Assembly (NCBI RefSeq): GCF_964340395.1
Contig: NC_135570.1
Coordinates: forward strand, 17,017,822 to 17,070,321
Source of the DNA: Glandiceps talaboti
Taxonomy: Eukaryota > Hemichordata > Enteropneusta > Spengelidae
DNA length: 52,500 nt
Reading direction: 5' to 3'
The stretch's first letter is position 1, and every line of letters starts with the position of its first letter. The notes under the pieces were generated by a model that searched no databases, had not been told where the DNA came from, and saw only the letters and a list, made by a program, of their open reading frames with translations. Positions 24,003-36,874 of the stretch are shown piece after piece. A program made the position numbers and the translations under genes.

Positions 24003-24228
24003 ATGGTCGCCACAAGAGCAGCACCGTAGTGCCCTAGTGTTGAAGAGGCAGGAGGAAACTGGAGTACGCGAGGAAAACCTGCGTTGTTCGGCAGGGTCAA
24101 ACTGAGCATCACCCTTATTACATACAGACCTGCTTAAATTTTAAATCAAACTCAGCCGACACCTGGCAGGTTCGAACCCAAACTGCAGAGGTAAAAGGCA
24201 TACATGTATGAGCTAACTCCTCGGTCAC
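24003..24228 (-). mobile_element. tRNA-type SINE, minus strand
   Basis: Read on the minus strand, a pol III A box-like word (GACCGAGGAGTTAGCTCA, complement near 24210-24228) is followed about 40 nt later by a perfect B box GGTTCGAACC (24169-24178). The body then contains the inverse of 'ggaggaaactggagtacgcg', a phrase I know from repeats of many marine animals. Overall length of about 225 bp fits a SINE. No clear target-site duplication was found. Confidence 0.65.
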
Positions 24229-24834
24229 TGACAACCCTATTTTGGTCAAGGATTGGTATCATGGTGGTTTCTGGCATTTTGTATGTAATGTAAAAATTTG
24301 GTATCTGTTAGTAGTGTTAGAAGGTTCCACGCATCATTGTTGTTGAATAATATTAATAGCCATTATAGTATTATACAAATGTAGTTGATAGAAATATACA
24401 TATGTGGGAATGTGAGACCTTGCCTCTCATGGAAACTTGGTATAGAATAATATGTACATACTCAGTGTTCAATAGTTACAAGTTGGGTACACTGTTGTTG
24501 GCTCACCAACTGACATGCTTTCTGTTGATAACTAAACACACATAAACTGAGTAAACACATCCATAGCTTTTTCTGCTATTGATTGTTGCTATTGTGTAGA
24601 ATAATGAGTTCAATGGTTGAATCGATGATGTCTTTTTGTTTTCAACTATTGATAAAAGGCCTCTAATCCAGTGCTCCCTCCAAACCTTAATTGTTAACCC
24701 TGTCCATTGAAATAAACATAAAAGAAGAAATATGATTGGTGGTTGTTGAGACTTGGCCAAACCTTTATTTCTACTAGTACTACCGTCAGTGTCACCTTGG
24801 AATATTTTTGATGTTGGTAAAATAGACATGCTAG
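24229..24834. other. No gene seen
   Basis: AT-rich spacer between the SINE and the large 40-bp array. Confidence 0.5.
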
Positions 24835-27800
24835 TATATATAATATACATTTTGTACATTGTACCACTGTCTTATCCATACTATATATATAATATACATT
24901 GTACCACTGTCTTATCCATACTGTATATATAATATACATTGTACCACTGTCTTATCCATACTATATATATAATATATATTGTACCACTGTCTTATCCATA
25001 CTGTATATATAATATACATTGTACCACTGTCTTATCCATACTGTATATATAATATACATTGTACCACTGTCTTATCCATACTGTATATATAATATATATT
25101 GTACCACTGTCTTATCCATACTGTATATATAATATATATTGTACCACTGTCTTATCCATACTGTATATATAATATAGATTGTACCACTGTCTTATCCATA
25201 CTATATATATAATATACATTGTACCACTGTCTTATCCATACTATATATATAATATAGATTGTACCAGTCTTATCCATACTGTATATATAATATATATTGT
25301 ACCACTGTCTTATCCATACTGTATATATAATATACATTGTACCACTGTCTTATCCATACTGTATATATAATATACATTGTACCACTGTCTTATCCATACT
25401 GTATATATAATATAGATTGTACCACTGTCTTATCCATACTGTATATATAATATAGATTGTACCACTGTCTTATCCATACTGTATATATAATATAGATTGT
25501 ACCACTGTCTTATCCATACTGTATATATAATATACATTGTACCACTGTCTTATCCATACTGTATATATAATATATATTGTACCACTGTCTTATCCATACT
25601 ATATATATAATATACATTGTACCACTGTCTTATCCATACTGTATATATAATATACATTGTACCACTGTCTTATCCATACTGTGTATATAATATAGATTGT
25701 ACCACTGTCTTATCCATACTGTATATATAATATACATTGTACCACTGTCTTATCCATACTATATTTATAATATAGATTGTACCACTGTCTTATCCATACT
25801 GTATATATAATATACATTGTACCACTGTCTTATCCATACTATATATATAATATAGATTGTACCACTGTCTTATCCATACTGTATATATAATATACATTGT
25901 ACCACTGTCTTATCCATACTGTATATATAATATAGATTGTACCACTGTCTTATCCATACTGTATATATAATATAGATTGTACCACTGTCTTATCCATACT
26001 ATATATATAATATACATTGTACCACTGTCTTATCCATACTGTATATATAATATAGATTGTACCACTGTCTTATCCATACTGTATATATAATATACATTGT
26101 ACCACTGTCTTATCCATACTGTATATATAATATACATTGTACCACTGTCTTATCCATACTATATATATAATATACATTGTACCACTGTCTTATCCATACT
26201 GTATATATAATATATATTGTACCACTGTCTTATCCATACTGTATATATAATATACATTGTACCACTGTCTTATCCATACTGTATATATAATATACATTGT
26301 ACCACTGTCTTATCCATACTGTGTATATAATATACATTGTACCACTGTCTTATCCATACTGTGTATATAATATACATTGTACCACTGTCTTATCCATACT
26401 GTATATATAATATATATTGTACCACTGTCTTATCCATACTGTATATATAATATACATTGTACCACTGTCGTATCTGTATATATAATATACATTGTACCAC
26501 TGTCTTATCCATACTGTATATATAATATACATTGTACCACTGTCTTATCCATACTGTATATATAATATAGATTGTACCACTGTCTTATCCATACTGTATA
26601 TATAATATATATTGTACCACTGTCTTATCCATACTGTATATATAATATACATTGTACCACTGTCGTATCTGTATATATAATATACATTGTACCACTGTCT
26701 TATCCATACTGTATATATAATATACATTGTACCACTGTCTTATCCATACTGTATATATAATATATATTGTACCACTGTCTTATCCATACTGTATATATAA
26801 TATACATTGTACCACTGTCTTATCCATACTGTATATATAATATACATTGTACCACTGTCTTATCCATACTGTGTATATAATATACATTGTACCACTGTCT
26901 TATCCATACTGTATATATAATATACATTGTACCACTGTCTTATCCATACTGTATATATAATATATATTGTACCAGTCTTATCCATACTGTATATATAATA
27001 TACATTGTACCACTGTCTTATCCATACTGTATATATAATATACATTGTACCACTGTCTTATCCATACTGTATATATAATATACATTGTACCACTGTCTTA
27101 TCCATACTGTATATATAATATACATTGTACCACTGTCTTATCCATACTATATATATAATATACATTGTACCACTGTCTTATCCATACTGTGTATATAATA
27201 TACATTGTACCAGTCTTATCCATACTGTGTATATAATATACATTGTACCACTGTCTTATCCATACTGTGTATATAATATACATTGTACCAGTCTTATCCA
27301 TACTGTGTATATAATATATATTGTACCACTGTCTTATCCATACTGTATATATAATATACATTGTACCACTGTCTTATCCATACTGTATATATAATATATA
27401 TTGTACCACTGTCTTATCCATACTGTATATATAATATACATTGTACCACTGTCTTATCCATACTGTATATATAATATATATTGTACCACTGTCTTATCCA
27501 TACTGTATATATAATATACATTGTACCACTGTCTTAACCATACTATATATATAATATATATTGTACCACTGTCTTATCCATACTGTATATATAATATACA
27601 TTGTACCACTGTCTTATCCATACTGTATATATAATATACATTGTACCACTGTCTTATCCATACTATATATATAATATACATTGTACCACTGTCTTATCCA
27701 TACTGTATATATAATATATATTGTACCACTGTCTTATCCATACTGTATATATAATATAGATTGTACCACTGTCTTATCCATACTGTATATATAATATAGA

Positions 27801-28586
27801 TTGTACCACTGTCTTATCCATACTGTATATATAATATAGATTGTACCACTGTCTTATCCATACTGTATATATAATATAGATTGTACCACTGTCTTATCCA
27901 TACTGTATATATAATATAGATTGTACCACTGTCTTATCCATACTATATATATAATATACATTGTACCACTGTCTTATCCATACTGTATATATAATATACA
28001 TTGTACCACTGTCTTATCCATACTATATATATAATATACATTGTACCACTGTCTTATCCATACTATATATATAATATACATTGTACCACTGTCTTATCCA
28101 TACTATATATATAATATACATTGTACCACTGTCTTATCCATACTGTATATATAATATATATTGTACCACTGTCTTATCCATACTGTATATATAATATAGA
28201 TTGTACCACTGTCTTATCCATACTGTATATATAATATACATTGTACCACTGTCTTATCCATACTATATATATAATATAGATTGTACCACTGTCTTATCCA
28301 TACTGTGTATATAATATACATTGTACCACTGTCTTATCCATACTGTATATATAATATACATTGTACCACTGTCTTATCCATACTGTATATATAATATACA
28401 TTGTACCACTGTCTTATCCATACTATATATATAATATAGATTGTACCACTGTCTTATCCATACTATATATATAATATACATTGTACCACTGTCTTATCCA
28501 TACTGTATATATAATATACATTGTACCACTGTCTTATCCATACTGTATATATAATATATATTGTACCACTGTCTTATCCATACTGT
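24835..28586. repeat. Large minisatellite, 40-bp unit, about 93 copies
   Basis: Units read 'tatataatatacattgtacc' then 'actgtcttatccatactgta'. Substitutions concentrate at two sites (ctGtat/ctAtat; ataC/T/Gatt). Rare length variants are 38 bp ('accagtctt') and 35 bp ('gtcgtatctg'). The 35-bp variant occurs at about 26468 and again 195 bp later, marking a duplication of a five-unit block. ORFs on both strands here are translations of the repeat. Confidence 0.98.
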
Positions 28587-28725
28587 GCTCCAAGTTCTTA
28601 AACCTTGGCACAGACCTATAACAACACAACTGGCCTTTCTCCTTCAACTCTGTTGGGACTGTCCAATGGCACAGACCTATAACAAAACAACAGACCTATG
28701 CATTACAAGTCCCTTGGGACTGGCC
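28587..28725. repeat. Short spacer with internal duplication
   Basis: 'ggcacagacctataacaa' occurs twice (about 28608 and 28668), with 'gttgggactg' and 'cttgggactgg' also doubled. It links two arrays. Confidence 0.6.
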
Positions 28726-29331
28726 TACATTGTCTATCATACATAGGTATGATATGTGTTCTATACATTGTCTATCATACATAGGTATGATGTGTGTTCT
28801 ATACATTGTCTATCATACATAGGTATGATATGTGTTCTATACATTGTCTATCATACATAGGTATGATATGTGTTCTATACATTGTCTATCATACATAGGT
28901 ATGATGTGTGTTCTATACATTGGCTATCATACATAGGTATAATGTGTGTCCTATACATTGTCTATCATACATAGGTATGATGTGTGTCCTATACATTGCC
29001 TATCATACATAGGTATGATGTGTGTTCTATACATTGTCTATCATACATAGGTATGATATGTGTTCTATACATTGTCTATCATACATAGGTATGATATGTG
29101 GTCTGTACATTGTCTATCACACACAGGTACAGGTACAATGTGTTCTTTACGTTGTGTCTATCACACACAGGTACATGTACAGTGTGTTCTATACATTGTG
29201 TCTATCACAGGTACTGTGTATGTTCTATACATTGTCTATCACACACAGGTACAGTGTGTGCTCTATACATTGTGTCTACCACACAGGTACATGTACAGTG
29301 TGTGTTCTATACATTGTCTATGACACATAGC
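28726..29331. repeat. Minisatellite, 38-bp unit, about 16 copies
   Basis: Units read 'tacattgtctatcatacata' then 'ggtatgatgtgtgttcta'. Each contains the dyad ATCATAC / GTATGAT. The last units decay to 'atcacacacaggtac'-type sequence with inserted 'tgtgt' and 'catgtac', so the 3' edge is older than the body. Confidence 0.96.
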
Positions 29332-29591
29332 CTCAGGTACATGAAAATATACAGAATACATGTATTATATAACAAGACAAATCATCTACCTGTTGTTGTT
29401 CACCTCAATATTGATTTGATGGCTTATTTAGTCAAAGTATGCAGAGTACTTCTTTAATTTCACGTACAAATGTATGGGAGACAGATGCTATCCCTAGACT
29501 ATGTAGTAAACATACAAATCATGTAGAACAGTTCAGCTATTCCTAGACTACATGTATGTTGTAAACATAGAACAGTTCAGTTGATATTATA

Positions 29592-29651
29592 TGTTTTTTT
29601 GTTAGCACATCTGAACTGATAAGGTTTAGTAGTGCCATAGGCATGGCAAAG

Positions 29652-29683
<32 letters not shown>

Positions 29684-29709
29684 AGTCCATCCGTCCGTCC
29701 GTCTGTCTA

Positions 29710-29786
<77 letters not shown>

Positions 29787-29990
29787 GTAAACAACTTAAA
29801 GTCAAAAAACCACTGAACTGATTGCCATGATATTTTGTGGGTATATAACCTTGGGTGTCGAGTTGGGAAATTGTTCAAATCAAAATGATCTTACCACCGG
29901 TTTGTGATTTGGCTTAAAAAATGTGATTTTTGGTCAAAAAACTTAAACTCCAAAACTATTCAACAGATTGATATTCACATATTTTCATCA
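29592..29990 (+). repeat. Family A modular repeat, 5' half
   Basis: A diverged head hairpin ('tagcacatctgaactgataa' then 'ggtttagtagtgcc'), a long interrupted (CTGT)n tract (29652-29786), the 'ccactgaactgattgccatg' block and one further monomer. The distal monomers and tail are missing. Confidence 0.88.
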
Positions 29991-30762
29991 GCAAGCAAAT
30001 ATATTTATGTTTACACCCCTGCACAGTGTAGAACTGAAAAATTGAGGACACCAACTTTGCTTGTTGAGAAGTGTGGTGCATAGACAAGTCATACACAAAG
30101 CATGCTATGTGGCTATTGATCTCTGGTTTGATCTCTAATCTTAAAACTGCAAAATAGCAAATAAAGAAGGAATTTTAGCTTTCAACACGTATAGAAACAA
30201 CAAACTCTATAAATAGTAAACATATAGCATCATATTGGCATGGAAATGTTTAAGGAAAAGAAATCAAATGATAGTAATTAGTAACCATGTGCATGATTCA
30301 GAAACAAATTTGAGAGATGTACATTTGTACATCTATGTATCAATAGTTCATTGACCTTGTAAGGAAACACTGGAACTAGTAGACTAGGGTAGAATCAGTC
30401 AGTAACATAACATTAACACTGTCCAGGGGCCAAAATATATTTTGATAATAGTTCTTTTCTTCTACTTCAAAGACTATAGAAAACTGTTCCAACTGTTCAA
30501 AGTACTTCCTTCAGGGTGAAAACCTACACCATACCACAGACATGTATATTTTTTTAAATAATTGTGTTTGTATAGTTGAATACATAATTAGGGTCAACTA
30601 AAACTATATAAGGCTAGTTCTGAAGGATGATTGTTAAAGAATGTTTTTATTATATAAATATTTGTGTTTCTGTATGACTTTTGGTAGTGTTTGACTCAGC
30701 TAAGAGGAAAATCTCATGGATAAAATAAAGTATATCAATTTAAGTTATTGCTTATACATGTA
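29991..30762. other. No gene seen
   Basis: AT-rich DNA without recognisable repeats or exons. Confidence 0.5.
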
Positions 30763-30796
30763 ATCATAGACAGTGGTCCCCTCCACTGTCTATGAT
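30763..30796. repeat. Perfect hairpin, 14-bp stem, 6-nt loop
   Basis: ATCATAGACAGTGG and its exact inverse flank 'tcccct'. Confidence 0.95.
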
Positions 30797-30817
30797 GTAA
30801 TCATGTAGTAATACATC

Positions 30818-31003
30818 AGAACCCCATGGCAGTGAGTGCAAGCTTGTGGCTTACCTGGGGTATTTGCACAAGTGCTTGCAGTGATCCCTGTGCCCATACT
30901 TTCACTCGCTATGCTCATGAAAGTGCAGCAGAAAACACTGCAATCATGAGTGCAAATACTTGTGAGTACCCACACTGGAACTCACATGGCATGGGGTTCT
31001 GTT
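30818..31003. mobile_element. Long imperfect hairpin (foldback, about 93-nt arms)
   Basis: The outer 'cagaaccccatggcag' pairs with 'tggcatggggttctg'. Matching continues through 'tatttgcacaagtgcttgca' against the inverse of 'gcaatcatgagtgcaaatac', and 'actttcactcgctatg' against the inverse of 'gctcatgaaagt'. Almost the whole segment folds on itself. It could be a MITE. An RNA transcript would be a long dsRNA-like or precursor-like hairpin. ORFs in it are not supported. Confidence 0.65.
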
Positions 31004-31109
31004 GTCATTACATATGTTTATCTGAAATGGCAAATTTCCATACAAATCATAAAACCATAGTGTGATTACATTATTCATATGTGTTAAAATCTTATTTAGA
31101 AACCAGATG

Positions 31110-31640
31110 TTGAGGCAGTGGCCTGGTGTTCAGATATTATTATTTTAATTCTTTAAAGAACGCACTACACATACGTCTCAGTGCATTGTACACAACAAAG
31201 TAAAACACCAAAACACAAAAACACACAAAATTAATGTTCATGAAACAAAGGGAATTAAAATGCAATCAATACTGATAAAAAAGAGATCGAGGTAAGAACA
31301 TATCAAAAAAAGTCAAAGAGCAAAAAATTAAAACAGAATTCATGTCCAATTACGAATAAGATCGAATATTAAAAGCCTTGAGAAAATATCATGAATGTAC
31401 CTGTAAAATGTGAGTTTAACAGAAATATTGCACAAAAAAATGTGTCTTCAACTGCGTTTAAAACCCAGGTATGGAATATGGAACCCAGGTGTTATGGTAA
31501 ATCCTGTAACCATACAGAAAAAGGCTGAAGGGATTGTATAGTTAATATATGGGATTTTGAAAGCCGTATGGCTGCCTTTTTTGAATTGATTGATTGGTAT
31601 ACTATAATTTGGTAGATTAATGATATAGAATTTATAACAT
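31110..31640. repeat. Degenerate dispersed repeat (CAGTGCRTTGTACA-type)
   Basis: 'gaacgcactacacatacgtc' and 'tcagtgcattgtacacaac' at the left, then 'tgtgtcttcaactgcgttta' and 'tcctgtaaccatacagaaaa', resemble a common type of old dispersed repeat, and the layout is loosely shared with 42705-43080. The match is from memory of motif order only. Confidence 0.35.
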
Positions 31641-31752
31641 TACAAGGGTAAAGTCTAGTACAGTAGTCATGTCATGACTGATATGAATGTAACCAATACA
31701 TGTTTGCTACCTTGGTGTGACAATGTTAACTTTGTACACAATCACATATACA

Positions 31753-31920
31753 CAGTGTTTTTGCTAAGGTTTGTGAACCCCGGTAACAGAAAGGGGGAAA
31801 GAGGTAAAATTGGTAGTGCTTCCCATGCAATGTATCATAGTTTAGGTGGGGGAACCCCGGTAAAATGATGTGGGAACCCCGGTAGATTTTACCTACTTAC
31901 CGCCCTTAAATAAAACACTG
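31753..31920. mobile_element. Small hAT-like MITE
   Basis: Starts CAGTGTTTTTGCTAAGG and ends CCTTAAATAAAACACTG, giving an imperfect inverted repeat. The flank TATACA is directly repeated on both sides (31747-31752 and 31921-31926). Inside, 'gaaccccggta' occurs three times. CAGTG ends suit hAT elements, but an 8-bp duplication would be expected and only 6 bp match, so the superfamily is uncertain. Confidence 0.55.
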
Positions 31921-31926
31921 TATACA

Positions 31927-33456
31927 TATACATGTACCATAGTGAACTTGCTTACTACTGTAAAACTGTAACTTTGCACTTTGCTGTAACTGCTTTCCCA
32001 GGATTTTGACAATGTGATTTTGTTGGTACTTTTTGGAATATGTATGTGTAGGTGCTAACTACCCCCTCCCCACCACCACACTTCTAGTGACTCCAGAGTA
32101 CCCAAACTTGTGGGTTGTTGATAAGAATGAATATAACAAATATATGATTTGTTACTATGGTATAACAGGTGACATTGTATGTAGTCAACTTTCCTGCTGA
32201 TGATGTGATTTTAATTGGTGCATTTGTGAATATTGTCTGCTTCCCCCATCCCAGTGCATCTTTCCCAGTGACTGTCACGTCCCAAACCTTTTTGTTGTTG
32301 ACTGGCAGAACTCAAAGTATGAGGTGATATGACAAGGTTTGTTTACTTGATAAAGGAGCTAAGGTGTAACTACTCACTACTTGATCTGAAACATGCTAGT
32401 ACATGAACTACTGGATAAACATCTATGTACATACAACTTGAATGATGTACTTATGCTTTGTCTTGGAATTGCACCTGTCAAACAAATACTACCTTTGACC
32501 ACTTTTACCTTTGACTACTTTTACAATGTACATGCCAAACAAGTTGCTTCTTCAAGGTCATAAATAAAATGATGGCTAGAACATCACATTTGAATTTGTT
32601 AAGTGTTATATGTACTTTATGTTTTAAAGGGTACAGTGTGTAACTGAGACCCTGTTTTGAACTCCTATAGATGTAAGTGTACCAGGTACTAAATACACAG
32701 AACAATCTAAAACTTCTTAAGACACAAATCTGAGTTGACAGTGTTAGTGGTGGTTACATGTACATGCACAGGGGGGATTTGCTGGCCATTTTCAAATTTC
32801 TCAGTAACCAAAGAATTGTCATCATATAATTATTATGTCTGTTACAACTTCCTGATGAAATCTACATTTATTTAAAAAAAAAAAGAAAAATGCAGGTGGT
32901 CATGTCTTTAGGACAAAATCATGTAACAAACACAAGTTTCTCAGATGTTATATTTTGGCTCCCTTTTGTTTTATGGTCGAATGTGTAGAAAATTATGTTC
33001 AATTTCAAGAATCCAAGAAGTTGACGTGATTGGGTCACTAGGCATTTGGTTTCTTTGGTGACACCATATCTTTATTCACGTGATATCTTTTAGTCTACAC
33101 ACCTGTATATATAGTATATGTTACTGTTATCTTGTGTCATAGCATATCCTTACTGTCAAATATATTACTCAATATGGGAAATTGTATATGGACACATTTG
33201 GACCTTACCTAATAGTTAGTAATCCTTTCAGTTGGAGAGATAATATTGTCTTCCCTTCATTGTCAGCTAAGCAGTAATGCCTATAAAAAATTATACTTGG
33301 AAAACAAGAAGAAAAGAATACATCAAGGGTTGATTTCATTAGATTTGCAATACTGCCCTCTATAGTTGAACAACTGTTTTAGTTTATCTGTCAGCCTGTA
33401 ATATACACAACTTTGCCACCTTGATGAGTCATGGAAAACACAACTTGTCTTAAACA
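31927..33456. other. No gene seen
   Basis: AT-rich DNA. A loosely repeated pair near 32045-32110 and 32230-32300 ('ccccctccccaccaccacac' versus 'cttcccccatcccagtgc', each followed by 'ccaaac' and 'gttgttga') hints at an old tandem duplication of about 180 bp. No exon evidence. Confidence 0.45.
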
Positions 33457-34690
33457 ATACTAGAAGCTTGGCTCTAACTCTACTAGATTTGTACAGTAAG
33501 AAATGTACAATACTAGAGACTTGGCTCTAACTCTACTAGATTTGTACAGTAAGAAATGTACAATACTAGAGACTTGGTTCTAACTATACTAGATTTGTAC
33601 AGTAAGAAATGTACAATACTAGAGACTTGGCTCTAACTCTACTAGATTTGTACAGTAAGAAATGTACAATACTAGAGACTTGGTTCTAACTCTACTAGAT
33701 TTGTACAGTAAGAAATGTACAATACTAGAGACTTGGTTCTAACTCTACTAGATTTGTACAGTAAGAAATGTACAATACTAGAGACTTGGTTCTAACTCTA
33801 CTAGATTTGTACAGTAAGAAATGTACAATACCAGAGACTTGGTTCTAACTCTACTAGATTTGTACAGTAAGAAATGTACAATACTAGAGACTTGGTTCTA
33901 ACTATACTAGATTTGTACAGTAAGAAATGTACAATACCAGAGACTTGGTTCTAACTATACTAGATTTGTACAGTAAGAAATGTACAATACTAGAGACTTG
34001 GTTCTAACTCTACTAGATTTGTACAGTAAGAAATGTACAATACTAGAGACTTGGTTCTAACTATACTAGATTTGTACAGTAAGAAATGTACAATACTAGA
34101 GACTTGGTTCTAACTATACTAGATTTGTACAGTAAGAAATGTACAATACTAGAGACTTGGTTCTAACTATACTAGATTTGTACAGTAAGAAATGTACAAT
34201 ACCAGAGACTTGGTTCTAACTCTACTAGATTTGTACAGTAAGAAATGTACAATACTAGAGACTTGGTTCTAACTATACTAGATTTGTACAGTAAGAAATG
34301 TACAATACCAGAGACTTGGTTCTAACTATACTAGATTTGTACAGTAAGAAATGTACAATACTAGAGACTTGGTTCTAACTATACTAGATTTGTACAGTAA
34401 GAAATGTACAATACTAGAGACTTGGTTCTAACTCTACTAGATTTGTACAGTAAGAAATGTACAATACCAGAGACTTGGTTCTAACTATACTAGATTTGTA
34501 CAGTAAGAAATGTACAATACTAGAGACTTGGTTCTAACTATACTAGATTTGTACAGTAAGAAATGTACAATACTAGAGACTTGGTTCTAACTCTACTAGA
34601 TTTGTACAGTAAGAAATGTACAATACCAGAGACTTGGTTCTAACTCTACTAGATTTGTACAGTAAGAAATGTACAATACTAGAGGCTTGG
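33457..34690. repeat. Minisatellite, 53-bp unit, about 23 copies
   Basis: Units contain 'aatactagagacttggttct', 'aactctactagatttgtaca' and 'gtaagaaatgtac'. Variants are ctctac/ctatac and actaga/accaga. Each unit holds a TTGTAC / GTACAA inverted pair. The array ends at the left flank of the element at 34704. Confidence 0.97.
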
Positions 34691-34703
34691 ATTTCTATAT
34701 TAT

Positions 34704-35665
34704 GGTAGACGGGGAAGAACCGCTGGCCGACGGCTGCCGATTGCAGGCCCTTAAGATCTGTAACAATTACTAACATACATTGTTGACTTCACATGCCACT
34801 CATATGGAAATTTGCCGTTTAATTTTCATGAAACTTCGAATACCTAGTGAATCGATGTATGAAAAAATAATTGCTTGGTAAAAGCGATTTTCTTTACAAA
34901 AACGTCAAATTTGGTTAAGATTTTGGGAAAAAATCGGTGAAAATTTCGGCGAGCGTTTCCTGTAAATGTATTTGCCGTACACCCTGAACTATGACCTAGA
35001 CACATTCAAAACAACATACTCTATCGATGTTTTATAGAAAATAGGTGAATTTCCAATTAATTCTTAGTAAAAACTATGAAAATGGTGCATTTTTGAGTCC
35101 AAACAATGTCATTTTCAAGTCCCAGGCGAAATCAGGTAAATCTGTAACGAGTGATCCGATTGAAAAGCGAGTGCCAAACATCGATAGGTCATAGTCTGAA
35201 GAATTACCATAAAACTACGTTATCATCCGGGTACTTCCCGCTAACACGCAAAGTTGGGTCAAAGGATTAGTCCGAACGTGAAAAAATCTTGCCGAACGAA
35301 GCCGAAGATGACGTTTTTAATAAATATTCATGAGATATTACGGGTGGCGCCATGATAATGGAGTGGAATGCGGAAGTAGGTCTCTGCATAACGGATCGCC
35401 CGATAGTGCGTTGGTTGTGACATCGCGGGAATTTTGAAACATTAGTGCAGTAAATAAGAATTTTTTTTGTCAGGAATGACAATTCTTGAGTATATTTTGG
35501 TAAAGGAGCATGAATATTGGACTATAATGTCCCTCCTCTTTGACTGGCCGTGGTGGGATGTGAGCATGGACAATTTGACATATGCAAATAAGTTCAAAGT
35601 CCAAAACACTTCGTGCTGTGTCGGATTACGTCGTAAATAGTCAAGGCGATTCTTCCCCGTGTACC
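34704..35665. mobile_element. DNA-element candidate, 962 bp, 20-bp terminal inverted repeats
   Basis: The ends match as GGTANACGGGGAAGAAYCGC, inverted (34704-34723 and 35646-35665, two mismatches). The left flank is TTAT and the right flank TTAA, so a TTAA-like target is possible but unproven. The interior is richer in CpG than the surroundings and has no long ORF. It begins 14 bp after the 53-bp array. Confidence 0.65.
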
Positions 35666-35689
35666 TTAAACCTGTAGGATGTTGTTGTA

Positions 35690-35935
35690 ATCTCTCTGTT
35701 TGGTGTGCATGTTCCCTGGGGGGAGGCTATTCAGATTTGTTCATGCCAAGTTGATCTGTGCCATTTTCAATTTTTTATGATTTTTTTTCATAAAATGTCA
35801 TTTTCATCATCTCCGTGAAAACTTATTGTCAGATTGCTTTGATATCTGGTGTGTTGATGCGCAGGGGGTAGCTTACTCAGGTTTGTTAATTTCAAGTCAG
35901 CACATCTTCATTTTTGTAATTTGAAAAAAAAATGA
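35690..35935. repeat. Diverged tandem pair of about 165 bp
   Basis: 'ggggaggctattcagatttg' and, about 165 bp later, 'agggggtagcttactcaggt' start two related units that both continue 'ttgtt.at..caagt'. The phrase 'ttgctttgatatctggtgtg' is similar in style to the monomers of Families A and B. Confidence 0.5.
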
Positions 35936-36454
35936 ATATGTTAATGAGCATTATGACCGACGCCATCATGGAAATCAGTCGACGAGACTTTAAGTAAACT
36001 GCCACTTTTCAAAAGACACTATTGACGTCAAACAAGCAATGTAATATGTGCTATAGTCATAATTCTACGCATTGGGCGCCCAAATGCATGAAGTGACAAG
36101 CGTTTATTCGAAACAGGGTTGTAAACTTCAAATCCAAATTCTGCACCCCTTCTACATAATCAGCCAGTCCGCAACGTCCTTATTTGCATACTCTATCCTG
36201 ATTCGACCAGAAGCTGAAGCTGACCTCATTTGACCGGGCGATTTTCCACAGCAAGTAACAACACAGGACGTTCTTGGTACTCACTAAAATCTCACTTCAG
36301 ACCCACCATAAAAATGTGATGTTTTCAGATAACATGTAACTTGTGATTAATTCTATATTGTCGTGCAATTTGGAGTGACAGTGAACCAGAATTAAGACAA
36401 CTTGTGTAAGGAAGGCATGCGGTTGAAGTTATGCAAGAGCAGTCTAACTGCGGA
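35936..36454. other. No gene seen; CpG-bearing
   Basis: Richer in CpG than the window average. 'tatgcaaataag' (near 35579) and its inverse (near 36181) form an octamer-type inverted pair about 600 bp apart. No exon could be supported. Confidence 0.4.
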
Positions 36455-36795
36455 CTGTGAATCAACCAAATTTTGTTTATTGGCCGACAGTTCACATGTA
36501 AAGTTAAACGACATGAACGTGTCTTGCCATTTCCAAAATGCAAATATTTGGCAAGTAAAAATAATTAAAATAATCACAACTTTAATTTGGCTTCAGACTT
36601 TGCATTATGTTTTGCGTATCTTTCCCCGTTTTTACATGTAAATCCGAAAAAGTTCTCTCGTCATGTCATCAGTGATCATACCGCGAGGGGCTGCTTTGAG
36701 TACGAGCGAAGTGAGGCATGTTGAGGTATTTTGTTGAGAATTATAAATATTGCGAAATGTCAAGTACAAGGTTTAAATACAATGGAATGATGAAA
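36455..36795. repeat. Family D dispersed repeat, copy 2
   Basis: Same order of words as at 20250-20545, with less decay of CpG sites and an extra segment ('catcagtgatcataccgcga' to 'gagcgaagtgagg'). At its end 'aaaaatggccgagtctgctg' opens a 21-codon frame ending at 36866, for which I see no gene evidence. Confidence 0.85.
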
Positions 36796-36874
36796 AAAAA
36801 TGGCCGAGTCTGCTGACAGGCGCCGCGCCGGTCACAAGAAACACTGTAAATTCCATCTTTCTTAGTTTCCGTAC

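Noticed and set aside
24169-24178. Possible tRNA gene (perfect B box)
   Set aside because: No cloverleaf could be completed and the body continues as a SINE. The same holds for the B box at 52330-52339.
24835-28586. Many ORFs of 60-90 codons (YIIYTVWIRQWYN-type and complementary strand)
   Set aside because: They are translations of the 40-bp minisatellite, exist on both strands, and end at every length-variant unit.
29022-29457. ORFs of 87-119 codons with repeating HTGTC/SIHCL text
   Set aside because: Translation of the 38-bp minisatellite and its flank.
30826-31065. 79-codon ORF in the long foldback
   Set aside because: The segment pairs with itself, which explains open frames on both strands. 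No start context or conservation is visible.
35579-36190. Octamer words as snRNA gene promoter elements
   Set aside because: No proximal sequence element or snRNA-like transcript body was seen; the inverted octamer pair is more likely coincidence or part of an old element.
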